A stretch of DNA of 64,000 nucleotides. It comes from 38-11 sp964539975. Its GTDB lineage: Bacteria; Bacillota; Clostridia; Tissierellales; Dethiosulfatibacteraceae. Below are positions 16,948 through 25,601 of this stretch, one piece after another. Below the pieces are notes generated by a model. That model made no database searches. It saw nothing but the letters and a program-made list of their open reading frames with translations, and had not been told where the DNA came from. Where the stretch lies: positions 85,953-149,952 of the forward strand of contig CAZIKK010000004.1 of the NCBI GenBank assembly GCA_964539975.1, read 5' to 3'. The position numbers were made by a program, and so were the translations under genes. How positions within the stretch are numbered: position 1 is the first letter of the stretch; each line of letters begins with the position of its first letter.

Positions 16948-17259
16948 TTAGCCTACTATCTTTTCAATCTTCACTTGTGTGTATGGTTGTCTATGTCCTT
17001 GCTTTTTTCTGTAGTCTTTTTTTGCTTTAAATTTAAACACAATGATTTTTTTTGCTTTTCCTTGCGCTTCAACCAAAGCATCCACTGTTACATTTTCTAA
17101 GTATGGCTTGCCAACTTCTACTTGATCGTCTTTCGAAATTAATAACACTTTATCAAAAGTAACTTTTTCACCTTCAGTTCTTTCCAGTTTCTCTATTCTT
17201 ATACTATCGCCTTCTTTAACACGATACTGTTTACCACCTGTTTCTATAATTGCATACAT
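16948..17259 (-). CDS. rplU: 50S ribosomal protein L21
   Basis: The standard opening MYAIIETGGKQYRVKEGD and the basic C-terminal KKDYRKKQGHRQPYTQVKI identify L21 (103 residues). I place the start at the ATG at 17259, nine bases after AGGAGG, not six codons upstream. It is the first gene of rplU-prp-rpmA, probably under autogenous control by the leader. Confidence 0.97.
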   Translation of the reverse strand: MYAIIETGGKQYRVKEGDSIRIEKLERTEGEKVTFDKVLLISKDDQVEVGKPYLENVTVDALVEAQGKAKKIIVFKFKAKKDYRKKQGHRQPYTQVKIEKIVG

Positions 17260-17264
17260 GATTA

Positions 17265-17345
17265 AACACCTCCTCAAACCAGTCTCGCCTTTGCAGGTAC
17301 TTGCGTTTTAAAACCTACTCAGTGCGGCTACTTACAAAAAAGAAT
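17265..17345 (-). promoter_or_regulatory. Ribosomal protein L21 leader RNA
   Basis: The minus strand upstream of rplU contains the blocks GTAGCCGCACTGAGTAGG and GTACCTGCAAAGGCGAG, which match the Firmicutes L21 leader as I remember it. Such leaders are believed to bind L21 and repress the operon. A covariance-model search would confirm it. Confidence 0.75.
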
Positions 17346-17355
17346 TATATCTAAT

Positions 17356-18027
17356 TTATACCACTTTGTCAATGAATTTTAAGCCAACACGTACCATATT
17401 GATATTATCGACATGTATCAGCTTATTATACAGGAATTGACGCAACTCTTCAATCTTTAAACTACCTGACTCATTGAAACAGATTGTCACTTCTATCTCA
17501 ATCACCAAGTCTTTAGCTTCTTTTAGTTCTATGCATTCAAGATAATCCGGAACATTAATTGTCTTCTTAACAATCTTTTGTTTCTTTTTCCTCTCTCTTA
17601 TAATCTCATAGTCCTCGTCAAGAATGCCTTTCAATGTGTCTTTGGCAATTTCCGCTTCTTTTTCACTTTTAAAGAATACCTCTACCCTATATATCTGTCC
17701 CGTCACACGAGCTGGGAGTGATTGACTCTTACTTGAAACAACAGCCGTCACAACTTCCATTCCTTTTGGCAACACTTCGTTTATGCTATGAACGAAAGTT
17801 GACACATCCATATCTTGTTCCAACTCGATTTCAGCGTACTCGCCTATGCTTTCCACGCCCAATGGTAATGGCGTCGCAATGCTTAATTTAGGGTGAGGGT
17901 TGTATCCCTCAGAATATCTAATAGGGAATTTTCCTCTCCGCAAAGCTCTTTGCAACGCTCTTAGCGTGTCTAAGTGAGAAATGAATTTTAACGGTCCTGT
18001 TTTAGTGTACTTAAATATGATTTTCAA
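17356..18027 (-). CDS. DUF2344 (TIGR03936-like) protein
   Basis: A 223-residue protein with the family opening KYTKTGPLKFISHLDTLRALQRALRR and YSEGYNPHPKLSIATPLPLG. It is nearly always found with, or fused to, the radical-SAM protein encoded directly upstream, and often lies next to rplU as here. The biochemical role is not established; the context suggests RNA or ribosome modification. It overlaps the radical-SAM gene by 17 bases. RNase G, a frequent neighbour, is missing. Confidence 0.88.
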   Translation of the reverse strand: MKIIFKYTKTGPLKFISHLDTLRALQRALRRGKFPIRYSEGYNPHPKLSIATPLPLGVESIGEYAEIELEQDMDVSTFVHSINEVLPKGMEVVTAVVSSKSQSLPARVTGQIYRVEVFFKSEKEAEIAKDTLKGILDEDYEIIRERKKKQKIVKKTINVPDYLECIELKEAKDLVIEIEVTICFNESGSLKIEELRQFLYNKLIHVDNINMVRVGLKFIDKVV

Positions 18028-19864
18028 AACATGGACCTCCTACTAAGCTCGTATTTACTCCACACCCACTACAATAGACTCTACAATCTTCTGTTTTGTC
18101 ACCGTTTTTTGACTTCTCATGTTCGCTAATCAAATAAGTCTTTTTTACACCACAGTCGATAAAGTCCCAAGCAAGGATTTCTTCATATGATTTTTCTCTT
18201 GTTGTATAGAAATCTATGTCAATTCCTTCTTCCTCAAAGGCTTTCATCCATTTATCATAGTTGAAGTGATCTCTCCAACCATCGAAAGTACACCCCATTT
18301 CCCAAGCTTTTTTAAGGCCTTTTGATACTCTTCTGTCTCCCAAAGCAAAAACACCTTCTAAAACGCTTAGTTTAGGATCATGATAGCTGTAAGACACCTT
18401 CTTGTCTTTAATCTCCTTCTTCAACAAAGCGGTCTTTTCACTAAACGTTTCAACACTATTTTGTGGTGACCACTGGAATGGCGTAAATGGTTTTGGTACA
18501 AAACAAGACACACTGACGCTTACCTTTAAATTACCCTTGATTTCTTCTTTTGGTCTATTGAAAAACTCATCTTTAATCTTATAAGCCATCTCTTTGATTC
18601 CGAGGATATCTTCTTGCGTCTCTTCAGGCAATCCTATCATATAATATAGCTTTATGGTTGACCAACCTAGTTGATAAGCGGTTTTTATCGATGTCATAAC
18701 TTCAGTTTCATGAATATTTTTGTTGATTTTGTCTCGCATTTTCTGTGTCCCTGCCTCTGGTGCAAAAGTCAGCCCCGATTTTCTCACCTTTTGGGCTCTT
18801 TCGATCAAATCAAAGGTAATGGAATCTAATCTAAGTGAAGGTAAAGACAAGCCAATTCTTCTTTCTTCGTATTTATCCAAAAGCACTTGTGCCAACTCTA
18901 ACAATCGCGAATAGTCTCCTGTGCTAAGAGAAGATAAGGAGATTTCCTCATGACCACTGTTGTCCAGCAGAATATCTGCTTGCTCCAACAGTTTTTCAAC
19001 AGACCTTTCTCTAACTGGCCTATATATCATTCCTGCTTGACAAAACCGACATCCTCTCGTACAGCCTCTGAATAACTCCAATACAACGCGATCGTGAACG
19101 GTTTCTATAAAAGGCACCACTGTCTTATCAGGAAAGAATGACTGGTCTAGATTTCGAATCATTCGTTTTTTGATCTGAGTTGGCGCATGCTCATACAGCT
19201 TGACTCTATCTTGTATCAAACCCTCTTGATTGTAATAAACTTCATAAAATTCGGGAACATAAACACCCTCGATCTGTGATAAAGCTTTTAGAAACTCTTG
19301 TTTTTGATAGCCTTCACTCTGATGTTGCTTATACAGATTGATCATTTCGAGTATGACTTCTTCTCCTTCCCCAATAACAAAAGCATCAATAAATTCAGCT
19401 AATGGTTCAGGATTATAGGCACAAGGACCTCCTGCAATAACTAGTGGATCTTGTTGAGATCTACTCTTGCTTTCCAAAGGAATTCCTGATAAGTTCAGCA
19501 TGTTCAATATGTTTGTGTAGCTCATTTCATATTGCAACGTGAATCCTATAAAATCGAATTCTCTTAATGAATCCTTGCTCTCTAATGCAAATAAATCCAA
19601 TCTGTTCTTTCTAAGTTCTTCTTCCATGTCACTCCATGGCGCGAAAACTCTTTCGCACCAAACCTCTTCCTGTTCGTTAAGTAGATAATAGAGGATTTGC
19701 ATCCCTAAATGAGACATGCCTACCTCATAAACATCAGGAAAGGCAAAAGCAAAACGAACCTGAATATCCTCTTTTGATTTTTCGATTGAATTCAATTCCC
19801 CACCTGTATACCGTGCGGGTTTTTCAACTTTCAACAATATGTCTTCCAAATTGCGATTAATCAA
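18011..19864 (-). CDS. Radical SAM protein with B12-binding-like domain (TIGR03960-like)
   Basis: An N-terminal B12-binding-like domain (about residues 40-190) is followed by a radical-SAM domain with the cluster motif GCTRGCRFCQAG (CX3CX2C) and the conserved SLSTGDYSRL and FAPEAGTQKMRDKINKN segments. It always pairs with the DUF2344 partner and probably modifies RNA or protein, but no reaction is known. A TTG at 19864, eight bases after GAGG, is the likeliest start; it overlaps the nfo stop by eight bases. The C-terminus contains a CxxC pair (RVYCSGCGVN), perhaps a metal site. Confidence 0.87.
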   Translation of the reverse strand: MINRNLEDILLKVEKPARYTGGELNSIEKSKEDIQVRFAFAFPDVYEVGMSHLGMQILYYLLNEQEEVWCERVFAPWSDMEEELRKNRLDLFALESKDSLREFDFIGFTLQYEMSYTNILNMLNLSGIPLESKSRSQQDPLVIAGGPCAYNPEPLAEFIDAFVIGEGEEVILEMINLYKQHQSEGYQKQEFLKALSQIEGVYVPEFYEVYYNQEGLIQDRVKLYEHAPTQIKKRMIRNLDQSFFPDKTVVPFIETVHDRVVLELFRGCTRGCRFCQAGMIYRPVRERSVEKLLEQADILLDNSGHEEISLSSLSTGDYSRLLELAQVLLDKYEERRIGLSLPSLRLDSITFDLIERAQKVRKSGLTFAPEAGTQKMRDKINKNIHETEVMTSIKTAYQLGWSTIKLYYMIGLPEETQEDILGIKEMAYKIKDEFFNRPKEEIKGNLKVSVSVSCFVPKPFTPFQWSPQNSVETFSEKTALLKKEIKDKKVSYSYHDPKLSVLEGVFALGDRRVSKGLKKAWEMGCTFDGWRDHFNYDKWMKAFEEEGIDIDFYTTREKSYEEILAWDFIDCGVKKTYLISEHEKSKNGDKTEDCRVYCSGCGVNTSLVGGPCFENHI

Positions 19865-20708
19865 CAATTTCACCTCTTTCTTCAAGTATTTCCTTAATCA
19901 TTTTTATTTCTTCTTTATGGCCTTTTTCATCATATGGGGTTTCAAGGTAAAAAGGTAACTGTTTTAATTTTGGATGTAACATCATTTCAATCAAGGGGTT
20001 TAGTCCTATCTCTCCTTCTCCAATTCCTGCATGTCTATCTTTATTCTCATTAAAAGGTTTCATGCTATCGTTTAGATGAATCCCTTTTAATCTGTCTAGA
20101 CCTATGCACTTGTCAAACTGATCTAAAACACCATCTAAGTCATTCACAATGTCATATCCTGCACTAAAAACGTGGCAAGAGTCTAAGCAGATACCTATTC
20201 TATCTGATTGTGTCACGCCATCAATAATTCGAGCTAGCTCTTCAAAATTCTTCCCGATTTCTGATCCTTTTCCTGACATGGTTTCAAGAAGAATTGTTGA
20301 GGTAATGTCTTTTGTAATGACTTGATTCATGATTGATACAATGTGCGCTATTCCTAAATCAACGCCATTACCTGTATGACTTCCTGGATGAAAATTGTAG
20401 TAGGGTACTGGAAGTTCTTCCAACCTTTCAAGATCTTCACGGAAAGCGTTCTTTGCAAATTCTCGAACGGAATCTTTATTAGAACTAAAATTATATGTGT
20501 ATGGTGCATGACATAAAATTGATTGTAATTTTTTTTCTGACACCATCTTCTTAAATTCCTTAACATCTTCTTGGTTCAATGCTTTGATCGCACCACCCCT
20601 TGGATTCCTAGGGAAGTACTGAAAAGTGTTGCTATCTATTTCGACAGCCATTTTAGCCGCTGCAGCAAATCCTTTTGCTATGGACAAGTGTGCCCCTATT
20701 ATTATCAT
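19857..20708 (-). CDS. nfo: Deoxyribonuclease IV (endonuclease IV)
   Basis: A base-excision-repair AP endonuclease. The 283-residue TIM barrel begins GAHLSIAKGFAAAA and shows the zinc-ligand motifs LCHAPYTYN, FHPGSHTG, CLDSCHVFSAG, HLNDSMKPF and the terminal ETP. AGGAG precedes the ATG. Confidence 0.96.
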   Translation of the reverse strand: MIIIGAHLSIAKGFAAAAKMAVEIDSNTFQYFPRNPRGGAIKALNQEDVKEFKKMVSEKKLQSILCHAPYTYNFSSNKDSVREFAKNAFREDLERLEELPVPYYNFHPGSHTGNGVDLGIAHIVSIMNQVITKDITSTILLETMSGKGSEIGKNFEELARIIDGVTQSDRIGICLDSCHVFSAGYDIVNDLDGVLDQFDKCIGLDRLKGIHLNDSMKPFNENKDRHAGIGEGEIGLNPLIEMMLHPKLKQLPFYLETPYDEKGHKEEIKMIKEILEERGEIVD

Positions 20709-20799
20709 CTTTCGTCTCCTGTTTTGTTTGAATTTTTCTAGGAATTATAATATCATAAATGAAAGTACAAAGCTATTATAGAATGATTGGGAGGTCTTT

Positions 20800-21432
20800 A
20801 TGGAACATTTGAAAAAGAGTTACGCATTAAAAGGAGAAACACTCATTAAACAATTGAAAAAACGAGGTATGGAAGGATACTATTGTGAAGACAAAAAAAG
20901 CGCATTAGAAAAAATCATATCATTGATTGAGCCAAAATCATCCGTGTCATGGGGTGGGTCTCAAACATTGAATGAGCTTGGCATAAAAGAGCACTTCATC
21001 TCCGGGGATTACAAGGTTATTGATCGTGATCCCTGCAAAGGATCTGAGCGAACACTGAAAATGCGCGAAGCCTTTTTTGCAGACTATTATTTGACTAGTT
21101 CAAATGCAGTATCCTTGGATGGCATGTTGGTCAACATTGATGGAAGTGGAAATCGAGTTGCTGCCATCAGTTTCGGCCCGAGTCATGTAATTGTTGTAGT
21201 TGGCATTAATAAGCTTGTCAAAACCGTTCATGAAGCCATTGACAGGATTAGAAATTTTGCAAGTCCACCAAACTGCATCCGAATTGGTTACCCCACGCCG
21301 TGCAGTCAATCGGGTATTTGTATGGATTGTTTAGGGCAAAACTCTATCTGTGGCCAAATACTTGTTACTCGAAATGCACGACCTGAAGGAAGAATTAAAG
21401 TAATACTAGTTGGAGAATCTCTTGGCTATTAA
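20800..21432 (+). CDS. LUD domain (LutC/YkgG-like) protein
   Basis: A 210-residue single-domain protein of the LUD (DUF162) family. Typical segments are SVSWGGSQTLNELGI, YYLTSSNAVSLDGMLVNIDGSGNRVAAISFGP and a Cys-rich stretch CSQSGICMDCLGQNSICG. In lactate utilisation LutC works with LutA and LutB, but those are not nearby. Solitary short members are frequent in Clostridia and their role is unknown; the Cys pattern suggests a metal or cluster site. Confidence 0.88.
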   Translation: MEHLKKSYALKGETLIKQLKKRGMEGYYCEDKKSALEKIISLIEPKSSVSWGGSQTLNELGIKEHFISGDYKVIDRDPCKGSERTLKMREAFFADYYLTSSNAVSLDGMLVNIDGSGNRVAAISFGPSHVIVVVGINKLVKTVHEAIDRIRNFASPPNCIRIGYPTPCSQSGICMDCLGQNSICGQILVTRNARPEGRIKVILVGESLGY

Positions 21433-21485
21433 CGTTTTATATAATATAATACATAAAATAAAACAATTCGATTTAAGAGGTTCCT

Positions 21486-22598
21486 ATGATCCGTGTTGAC
21501 AAAAAATTCTGGAAGCGATTTGACTTCTTGTTAGTAGCCACCGTTGTAATACTAGCCGTTTTTGGCTTCATTATCATAAAAAGTGCCACAACTAGCTTAA
21601 CAGGTGGCTCTGAAAGATATGTGTCTAGGCAGGTCCTTGCCTTTGTAGCCGGCTTTTTTGCTATGGTGGTTCTGATTTTTATAGACTATGACGCATATGG
21701 TCGCTTATACATTCCCATTTATGTTTTTTGCAACCTGCTCTTGCTAGCCGTTCTAGTTTTTGGTTTTGGAGAGGACCAATGGGGAGCAAGGAGGTGGTTG
21801 TCTATAGGACCACTAATTTTCCAACCATCTGAGATCGTAAAATTTGGTTTGATCATTTCTCTTTCTAAATTTATTGACTTGCAGAAAGATGAAATCAATC
21901 ATCCTCTGACTCTTTTAAAGATTCTGGTTTTTGCTGGTTTACCTATCGGTTTAATTGTTATCCAACCAGATTTTGGAACAGGCATGGTTTTTGTGTTTTT
22001 CATTTTAGCAATGTTGTTTACAGCTGGTTTAGACTACAAATATTTTCTTTTGTTCATGGCCATCGGCATCTTAATGATTCCCATACTGGCACTTACTTTG
22101 GAAGACTATCAATTAGACCGAATCAGAGTGTTTCTCGACCCAACTCTAGACCCACAAGATACTGGTTATCAAGTCATTCAATCAAAACTCGCAATCGGGT
22201 CAGGAATGTTTTATGGTCGTGGCTTGTTTATGGGTGTACAGAACCAGTATGGTTTCTTGCCTGCCAAACAAACCGACTTCATCTTTGCTGTTATTGGAGA
22301 GGAATTGGGTTTTGTTGGCGGTTTTTCACTTATACTTGTTTATGCCTTCCTTATGTACCGTTTGGTTCGGATTGCTAAGCATGCCCATGACTTATTCGGT
22401 TCACTCATCGTTGTAGGAATAACCGCTATGCTCCTATTTCATATCTTCGAAAATATTGGCATGACTATGGGATTGACGCCGGTAACCGGTCTTCCTTTGC
22501 CCTTTATCAGTTATGGTGGAACTTTCATGGTTTTGAATATGATCAGCATTGGTCTTGTTCTCTCTGTTTCAGTCAAAAGAGAAGGACTCGAATTCTAG
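21486..22598 (+). CDS. rodA: Rod-shape-determining glycosyltransferase RodA (SEDS family)
   Basis: A 370-residue polytopic SEDS protein, about ten membrane helices, that polymerises lipid II. Family motifs WGARRWLSIGPLIFQPSEIVKFG, IQPDFGTGMVF, LPAKQTDFIFAVIGEELGF and the final TPVTGLPLPFISYGGT are all present. The length and the loop between the last helices fit RodA better than FtsW, but no mreBCD or pbp2 neighbours confirm this. Confidence 0.9.
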   Translation: MIRVDKKFWKRFDFLLVATVVILAVFGFIIIKSATTSLTGGSERYVSRQVLAFVAGFFAMVVLIFIDYDAYGRLYIPIYVFCNLLLLAVLVFGFGEDQWGARRWLSIGPLIFQPSEIVKFGLIISLSKFIDLQKDEINHPLTLLKILVFAGLPIGLIVIQPDFGTGMVFVFFILAMLFTAGLDYKYFLLFMAIGILMIPILALTLEDYQLDRIRVFLDPTLDPQDTGYQVIQSKLAIGSGMFYGRGLFMGVQNQYGFLPAKQTDFIFAVIGEELGFVGGFSLILVYAFLMYRLVRIAKHAHDLFGSLIVVGITAMLLFHIFENIGMTMGLTPVTGLPLPFISYGGTFMVLNMISIGLVLSVSVKREGLEF

Positions 22599-22665
22599 TT
22601 TTGGATGGAACTTTTTTTCGTGTGTTGCGTTTAATCAAGTAAGGTTAACCTTTATTAATCCCCCC

Positions 22666-22703
22666 AACAAGCTGCAATCTATAATCTTTGGTTGCAGCTT
22701 GTT
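22666..22703. terminator. Long stem-loop between convergent rodA and rluD
   Basis: AACAAGCTGCAA (22666-22677) pairs perfectly with TTGCAGCTTGTT (22692-22703) around a 14-base loop. It lies where both genes end and probably serves both, although T-runs are short. Confidence 0.6.
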
Positions 22704-23644
22704 CATTCACTGTGGATACTCTTAGAAAACAACCTTTTTTTTACTTCAAGATAACTTTCAGGAAAAGATGCCTCAAAGGACTTGCCATTCAAATAGTTCA
22801 TCTTGCCTGCTAATTCTAAAAATTCAACACGGTGCGCATGCAGCATTTGACTGTTCACACCTTGGTATCTTCCACCATACTTCAAGTCTCCAATGATTGG
22901 ATGATGAATATGTTGTAAATGCGCTCTTATCTGGTGTGTTCTCCCCGTCACAAGATCAACTTCTATTTCAGTAAACCCGCCCTCATTGTAGACGGGTGTA
23001 ATACGTGTTTTGATTTTCTTTGAATCATCTTTTTTGTTGGAAAACACTTGTGACCGTCTTGATCTTTGATTTCTTTCAAGATAAGCTTCCAAATCGAGGG
23101 GTTCTCTCAGGTCCCCCACCACTAACGCTCTATAGGTTTTTCTGATTTTCTTTTCTCGAATGGCTAAGTTAATCATTTGAAGAGCATGAAGCGTCTTAGC
23201 TCCAATCACAATGCCTGTCGTGTTTTTGTCCAATCGGTTGCAAAACGCCGGCCTAAAGGTGCTATTAGGATCATAACCACAGTGATCTAACAACATATCC
23301 ACTAAAGAAACTTGCTTGGTTTGATCTGGTTGGACAGCGATTTTGTCTGGCTTGTTGACCAAAACAATCTGTTCATCTTCATACAGGATTCTTAACTTTT
23401 GAAGGGTGGGTTGATGTTTTTTGTCCTGACGATAGAGAGCGATTCTGTCTTCACTTAAGTAAAGTGTGACCCTGTCTTCTTCTTTTAAAATGTAATCTAT
23501 TCTAGCTCGTTTCCCATTCACTTTGATGTCCTTTTTCCGAATTAGTTTGTACACCAAAGAATGAGGCGCTTTACTTAAAAACTTCCTTACAAATCGATCT
23601 AGCCGCTGACTAGATTCATCTTGACCAATCTTAAATTCAACCAT
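22703..23644 (-). CDS. RluC/RluD family pseudouridine synthase
   Basis: An S4 RNA-binding domain (about residues 10-75) is followed by the pseudouridine synthase fold with the catalytic aspartate in NRLDKNTTGIV and the GRTHQIRAHLQHI motif. The 313-residue length is normal. The exact rRNA target cannot be told from sequence. Confidence 0.93.
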   Translation of the reverse strand: MVEFKIGQDESSQRLDRFVRKFLSKAPHSLVYKLIRKKDIKVNGKRARIDYILKEEDRVTLYLSEDRIALYRQDKKHQPTLQKLRILYEDEQIVLVNKPDKIAVQPDQTKQVSLVDMLLDHCGYDPNSTFRPAFCNRLDKNTTGIVIGAKTLHALQMINLAIREKKIRKTYRALVVGDLREPLDLEAYLERNQRSRRSQVFSNKKDDSKKIKTRITPVYNEGGFTEIEVDLVTGRTHQIRAHLQHIHHPIIGDLKYGGRYQGVNSQMLHAHRVEFLELAGKMNYLNGKSFEASFPESYLEVKKRLFSKSIHSE

Positions 23645-23755
23645 TTCTACCTCGCTTTTATACGCTTTGTTTTCTCGCTCAATATGATAACTGTTGAATA
23701 CGTGAAAGAATTGTGATATATTAAACTTGACAAAAATGAATGGAGTGATATCATT

Positions 23756-24211
23756 TTGAAGCGACTTATTAATGCCATCAGAGACTTTTTTTATGAAGCC
23801 ACCGATTATGCGATTATTCTATCCGTCGTCATAGTCATTGCCGTTGTCCTTATATGGAGATTCAATATCTTGTTTACTTTTAGTGTGAATAAAGACCCGA
23901 TTCAAAGTGATCCATTGCCGCCACCCATACATGGTGAGCTTCCAGACACACCTGACGAGCCTGATGAGCCAATTGATCCAGATGAAGATGAAGATCCTGA
24001 CCAAACTTTCACCGTTACATTGATCATCCCAGCTGGCAGTTCTGCCTCAACAATAGGAGATCTGTTGGTATCCCACCAACTAGTTGAAGAAAGAAGCATT
24101 TTTCTTGAAAGAGTAGTCGAGCTTGGATTGGACACTCGTCTTAAATCAGGTAGCTTTGAAGTGAATTCTGAAATGACATTAGATGATATCATTCACACCA
24201 TCTCACAATAG
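23756..24211 (+). CDS. Membrane-anchored protein like the MltG/YceG N-terminus only
   Basis: A 151-residue protein with one membrane helix (about residues 17-40), a Pro/Asp/Glu-rich linker (about 55-85), and a short C-terminal domain whose pattern (VTLIIPAGSSASTIGDLLVSHQLVEERSIFLE, then LKSGSFEV) resembles the LysM-like region of the lytic transglycosylase MltG. The catalytic domain is absent. It may bind peptidoglycan without cutting it. The start is a TTG about ten bases after GGAG. Confidence 0.7.
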   Translation: MKRLINAIRDFFYEATDYAIILSVVIVIAVVLIWRFNILFTFSVNKDPIQSDPLPPPIHGELPDTPDEPDEPIDPDEDEDPDQTFTVTLIIPAGSSASTIGDLLVSHQLVEERSIFLERVVELGLDTRLKSGSFEVNSEMTLDDIIHTISQ

Positions 24212-24232
24212 ACTATTTAATCCTATAACCAC

Positions 24233-24262
24233 AAAAGAAACTAATGCTAGTTTCTTTTTTTT
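24233..24262. terminator. Bidirectional terminator
   Basis: AAAAGAAACTA (24233-24243) pairs with TAGTTTCTTTT (24248-24258) around ATGC and continues into T's on the plus strand. It separates two convergent genes. Confidence 0.9.
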
Positions 24263-24266
24263 ATTT

Positions 24267-24821
24267 CTAGTAACGATCATTCACGTAATAGTCAATGATC
24301 GATTTCTTTGTCTTATCGATAAATATATTTTCTTTTTTCAATGCGTTTAACAGCCACAAGCTCTTAGAATGCAAGACTGCATAATTAAAATCTTTTAAAA
24401 CAATCTCAAACAGCACATCCTTAAGCTTAGATGATTCCATTTTTATGTAGTAGGCTTCTACATTTTCATATTGCAAGAATCTTAGAAGTCTGAAGGTCGT
24501 CTTGTCTTTCTCATTGTAATAATAGTTTGACTCATCCAAAAAGTTTTTGTAATAGACTAGTTGTTTTGATTTATCCCGTTCGCTTTTTGCCAACAGACTA
24601 TAATACTTGGCCATCATGTTGTAATATTGATAATTGAAGATGCCTTTTTCATAAGAATCAATCTTTTCAAATGGCTTATAACCTGAGTTCACAATGTAAT
24701 TGTAATTCATTTCAATATACTCTTTTTTTGTGATGTCTTTATTCATTAATTGCACGATTAGTGAGTCTCTGTTTTTAAAAAATTTGGTGAATAGATTCTC
24801 TTTTTTTATATATTCTTTCAC
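24267..24821 (-). CDS. Uncharacterised protein, possibly DUF6648
   Basis: A 184-residue soluble protein, rich in Lys, Tyr and Asn, with no signal peptide or membrane helix. The pattern FFKNRDSLIVQLMNKDITKKEYIEMNY and repeated Tyr-rich helices (FNYQYYNMMAKYYSLLAKSER) recall a small Clostridia family I believe is called DUF6648; that name is from memory and unverified. The helices look like TPR-type packing. No function can be given. It is transcribed alone towards the MltG-like gene. Confidence 0.65.
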   Translation of the reverse strand: MKEYIKKENLFTKFFKNRDSLIVQLMNKDITKKEYIEMNYNYIVNSGYKPFEKIDSYEKGIFNYQYYNMMAKYYSLLAKSERDKSKQLVYYKNFLDESNYYYNEKDKTTFRLLRFLQYENVEAYYIKMESSKLKDVLFEIVLKDFNYAVLHSKSLWLLNALKKENIFIDKTKKSIIDYYVNDRY

Positions 24822-24875
24822 GATAAACCCTTTCTATTTCTTATGTAAGTAATGATTATACCACATACCATCCAC

Positions 24876-25601
24876 TTAGTCTTTACTTGTAGGGAGTTTT
24901 TTTAGCTCAGATTTAGACAGGTATCTATACTCTCCAAGCTTTAATGTCTCATCTAATATCAACTCTCCCATGGCAATCCTCTTTAAATAGATCACCTTTC
25001 GTCCAACAGATAGCATCATTCTTTTTACTTGATGATACTTTCCTTCTTGTATGGTGATTGTAAGTTTACATAATGTATTGTCTGAATGGATGATTTGAAC
25101 ATTTGCTGGTAAGCATTGATAGCTGTCTTCCAATTTTACGCCATTTTCCAATCTATTTATTTGATTATTGCTTAATTCTCCATCAATTTCTACATAGTAT
25201 TTCTTGGTGACTTTTTTGTTCGGCGACAGTAAATTATGAGCCATTTGACCATCATTTGTCAAAATTAGTAAACCTTCCGTATCTTTATCAAGTCTTCCTA
25301 CAGGGAATAACCTGATATTTTTCAATCTTTCATCTAATATATCAATTACATTTGTTTGTCTGCTCTCCGTAGAAGAGATGACTCCTGGTGGCTTATTCAT
25401 CATAATATAAGTAAATTCTTCGTAAACAACAGCCTCCCCACGATAGATGACGGTATCTTCTTTTGTATCTACCGAGCTGGATGGATCCTTAGCAACGTCT
25501 CCATTAACAAGAACAACCCCATTTTTGATTTCTTTTTTGATTGAACGTCTAGAGCCATAGCCCATATTGGACAAGTATTTATCTATTCTAATTCTTGACA
25601 T
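24876..25601 (-). CDS. RsuA/RluB/RluE/RluF family pseudouridine synthase
   Basis: An S4 domain opens the protein (MSRIRIDKYLSNMGYGSRRSI), followed by the synthase motif VGRLDKDTEGLLILTNDG with the catalytic aspartate and a C-terminal EGKYHQVKRM segment. The true start is the ATG at 25601; the open frame extends 33 codons further up into the neighbouring gene. It shares one base with the stop of the RsmF-like methyltransferase gene, so the two RNA-modifying enzymes are translationally coupled. Confidence 0.93.
   Translation of the reverse strand: MSRIRIDKYLSNMGYGSRRSIKKEIKNGVVLVNGDVAKDPSSSVDTKEDTVIYRGEAVVYEEFTYIMMNKPPGVISSTESRQTNVIDILDERLKNIRLFPVGRLDKDTEGLLILTNDGQMAHNLLSPNKKVTKKYYVEIDGELSNNQINRLENGVKLEDSYQCLPANVQIIHSDNTLCKLTITIQEGKYHQVKRMMLSVGRKVIYLKRIAMGELILDETLKLGEYRYLSKSELKKLPTSKD

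Noticed and set aside
23930..24000. Tandem DNA repeat
   Set aside because: The GAT/CCT-rich pattern is low-complexity coding for a Pro/Asp/Glu spacer, with no exact repeat unit.
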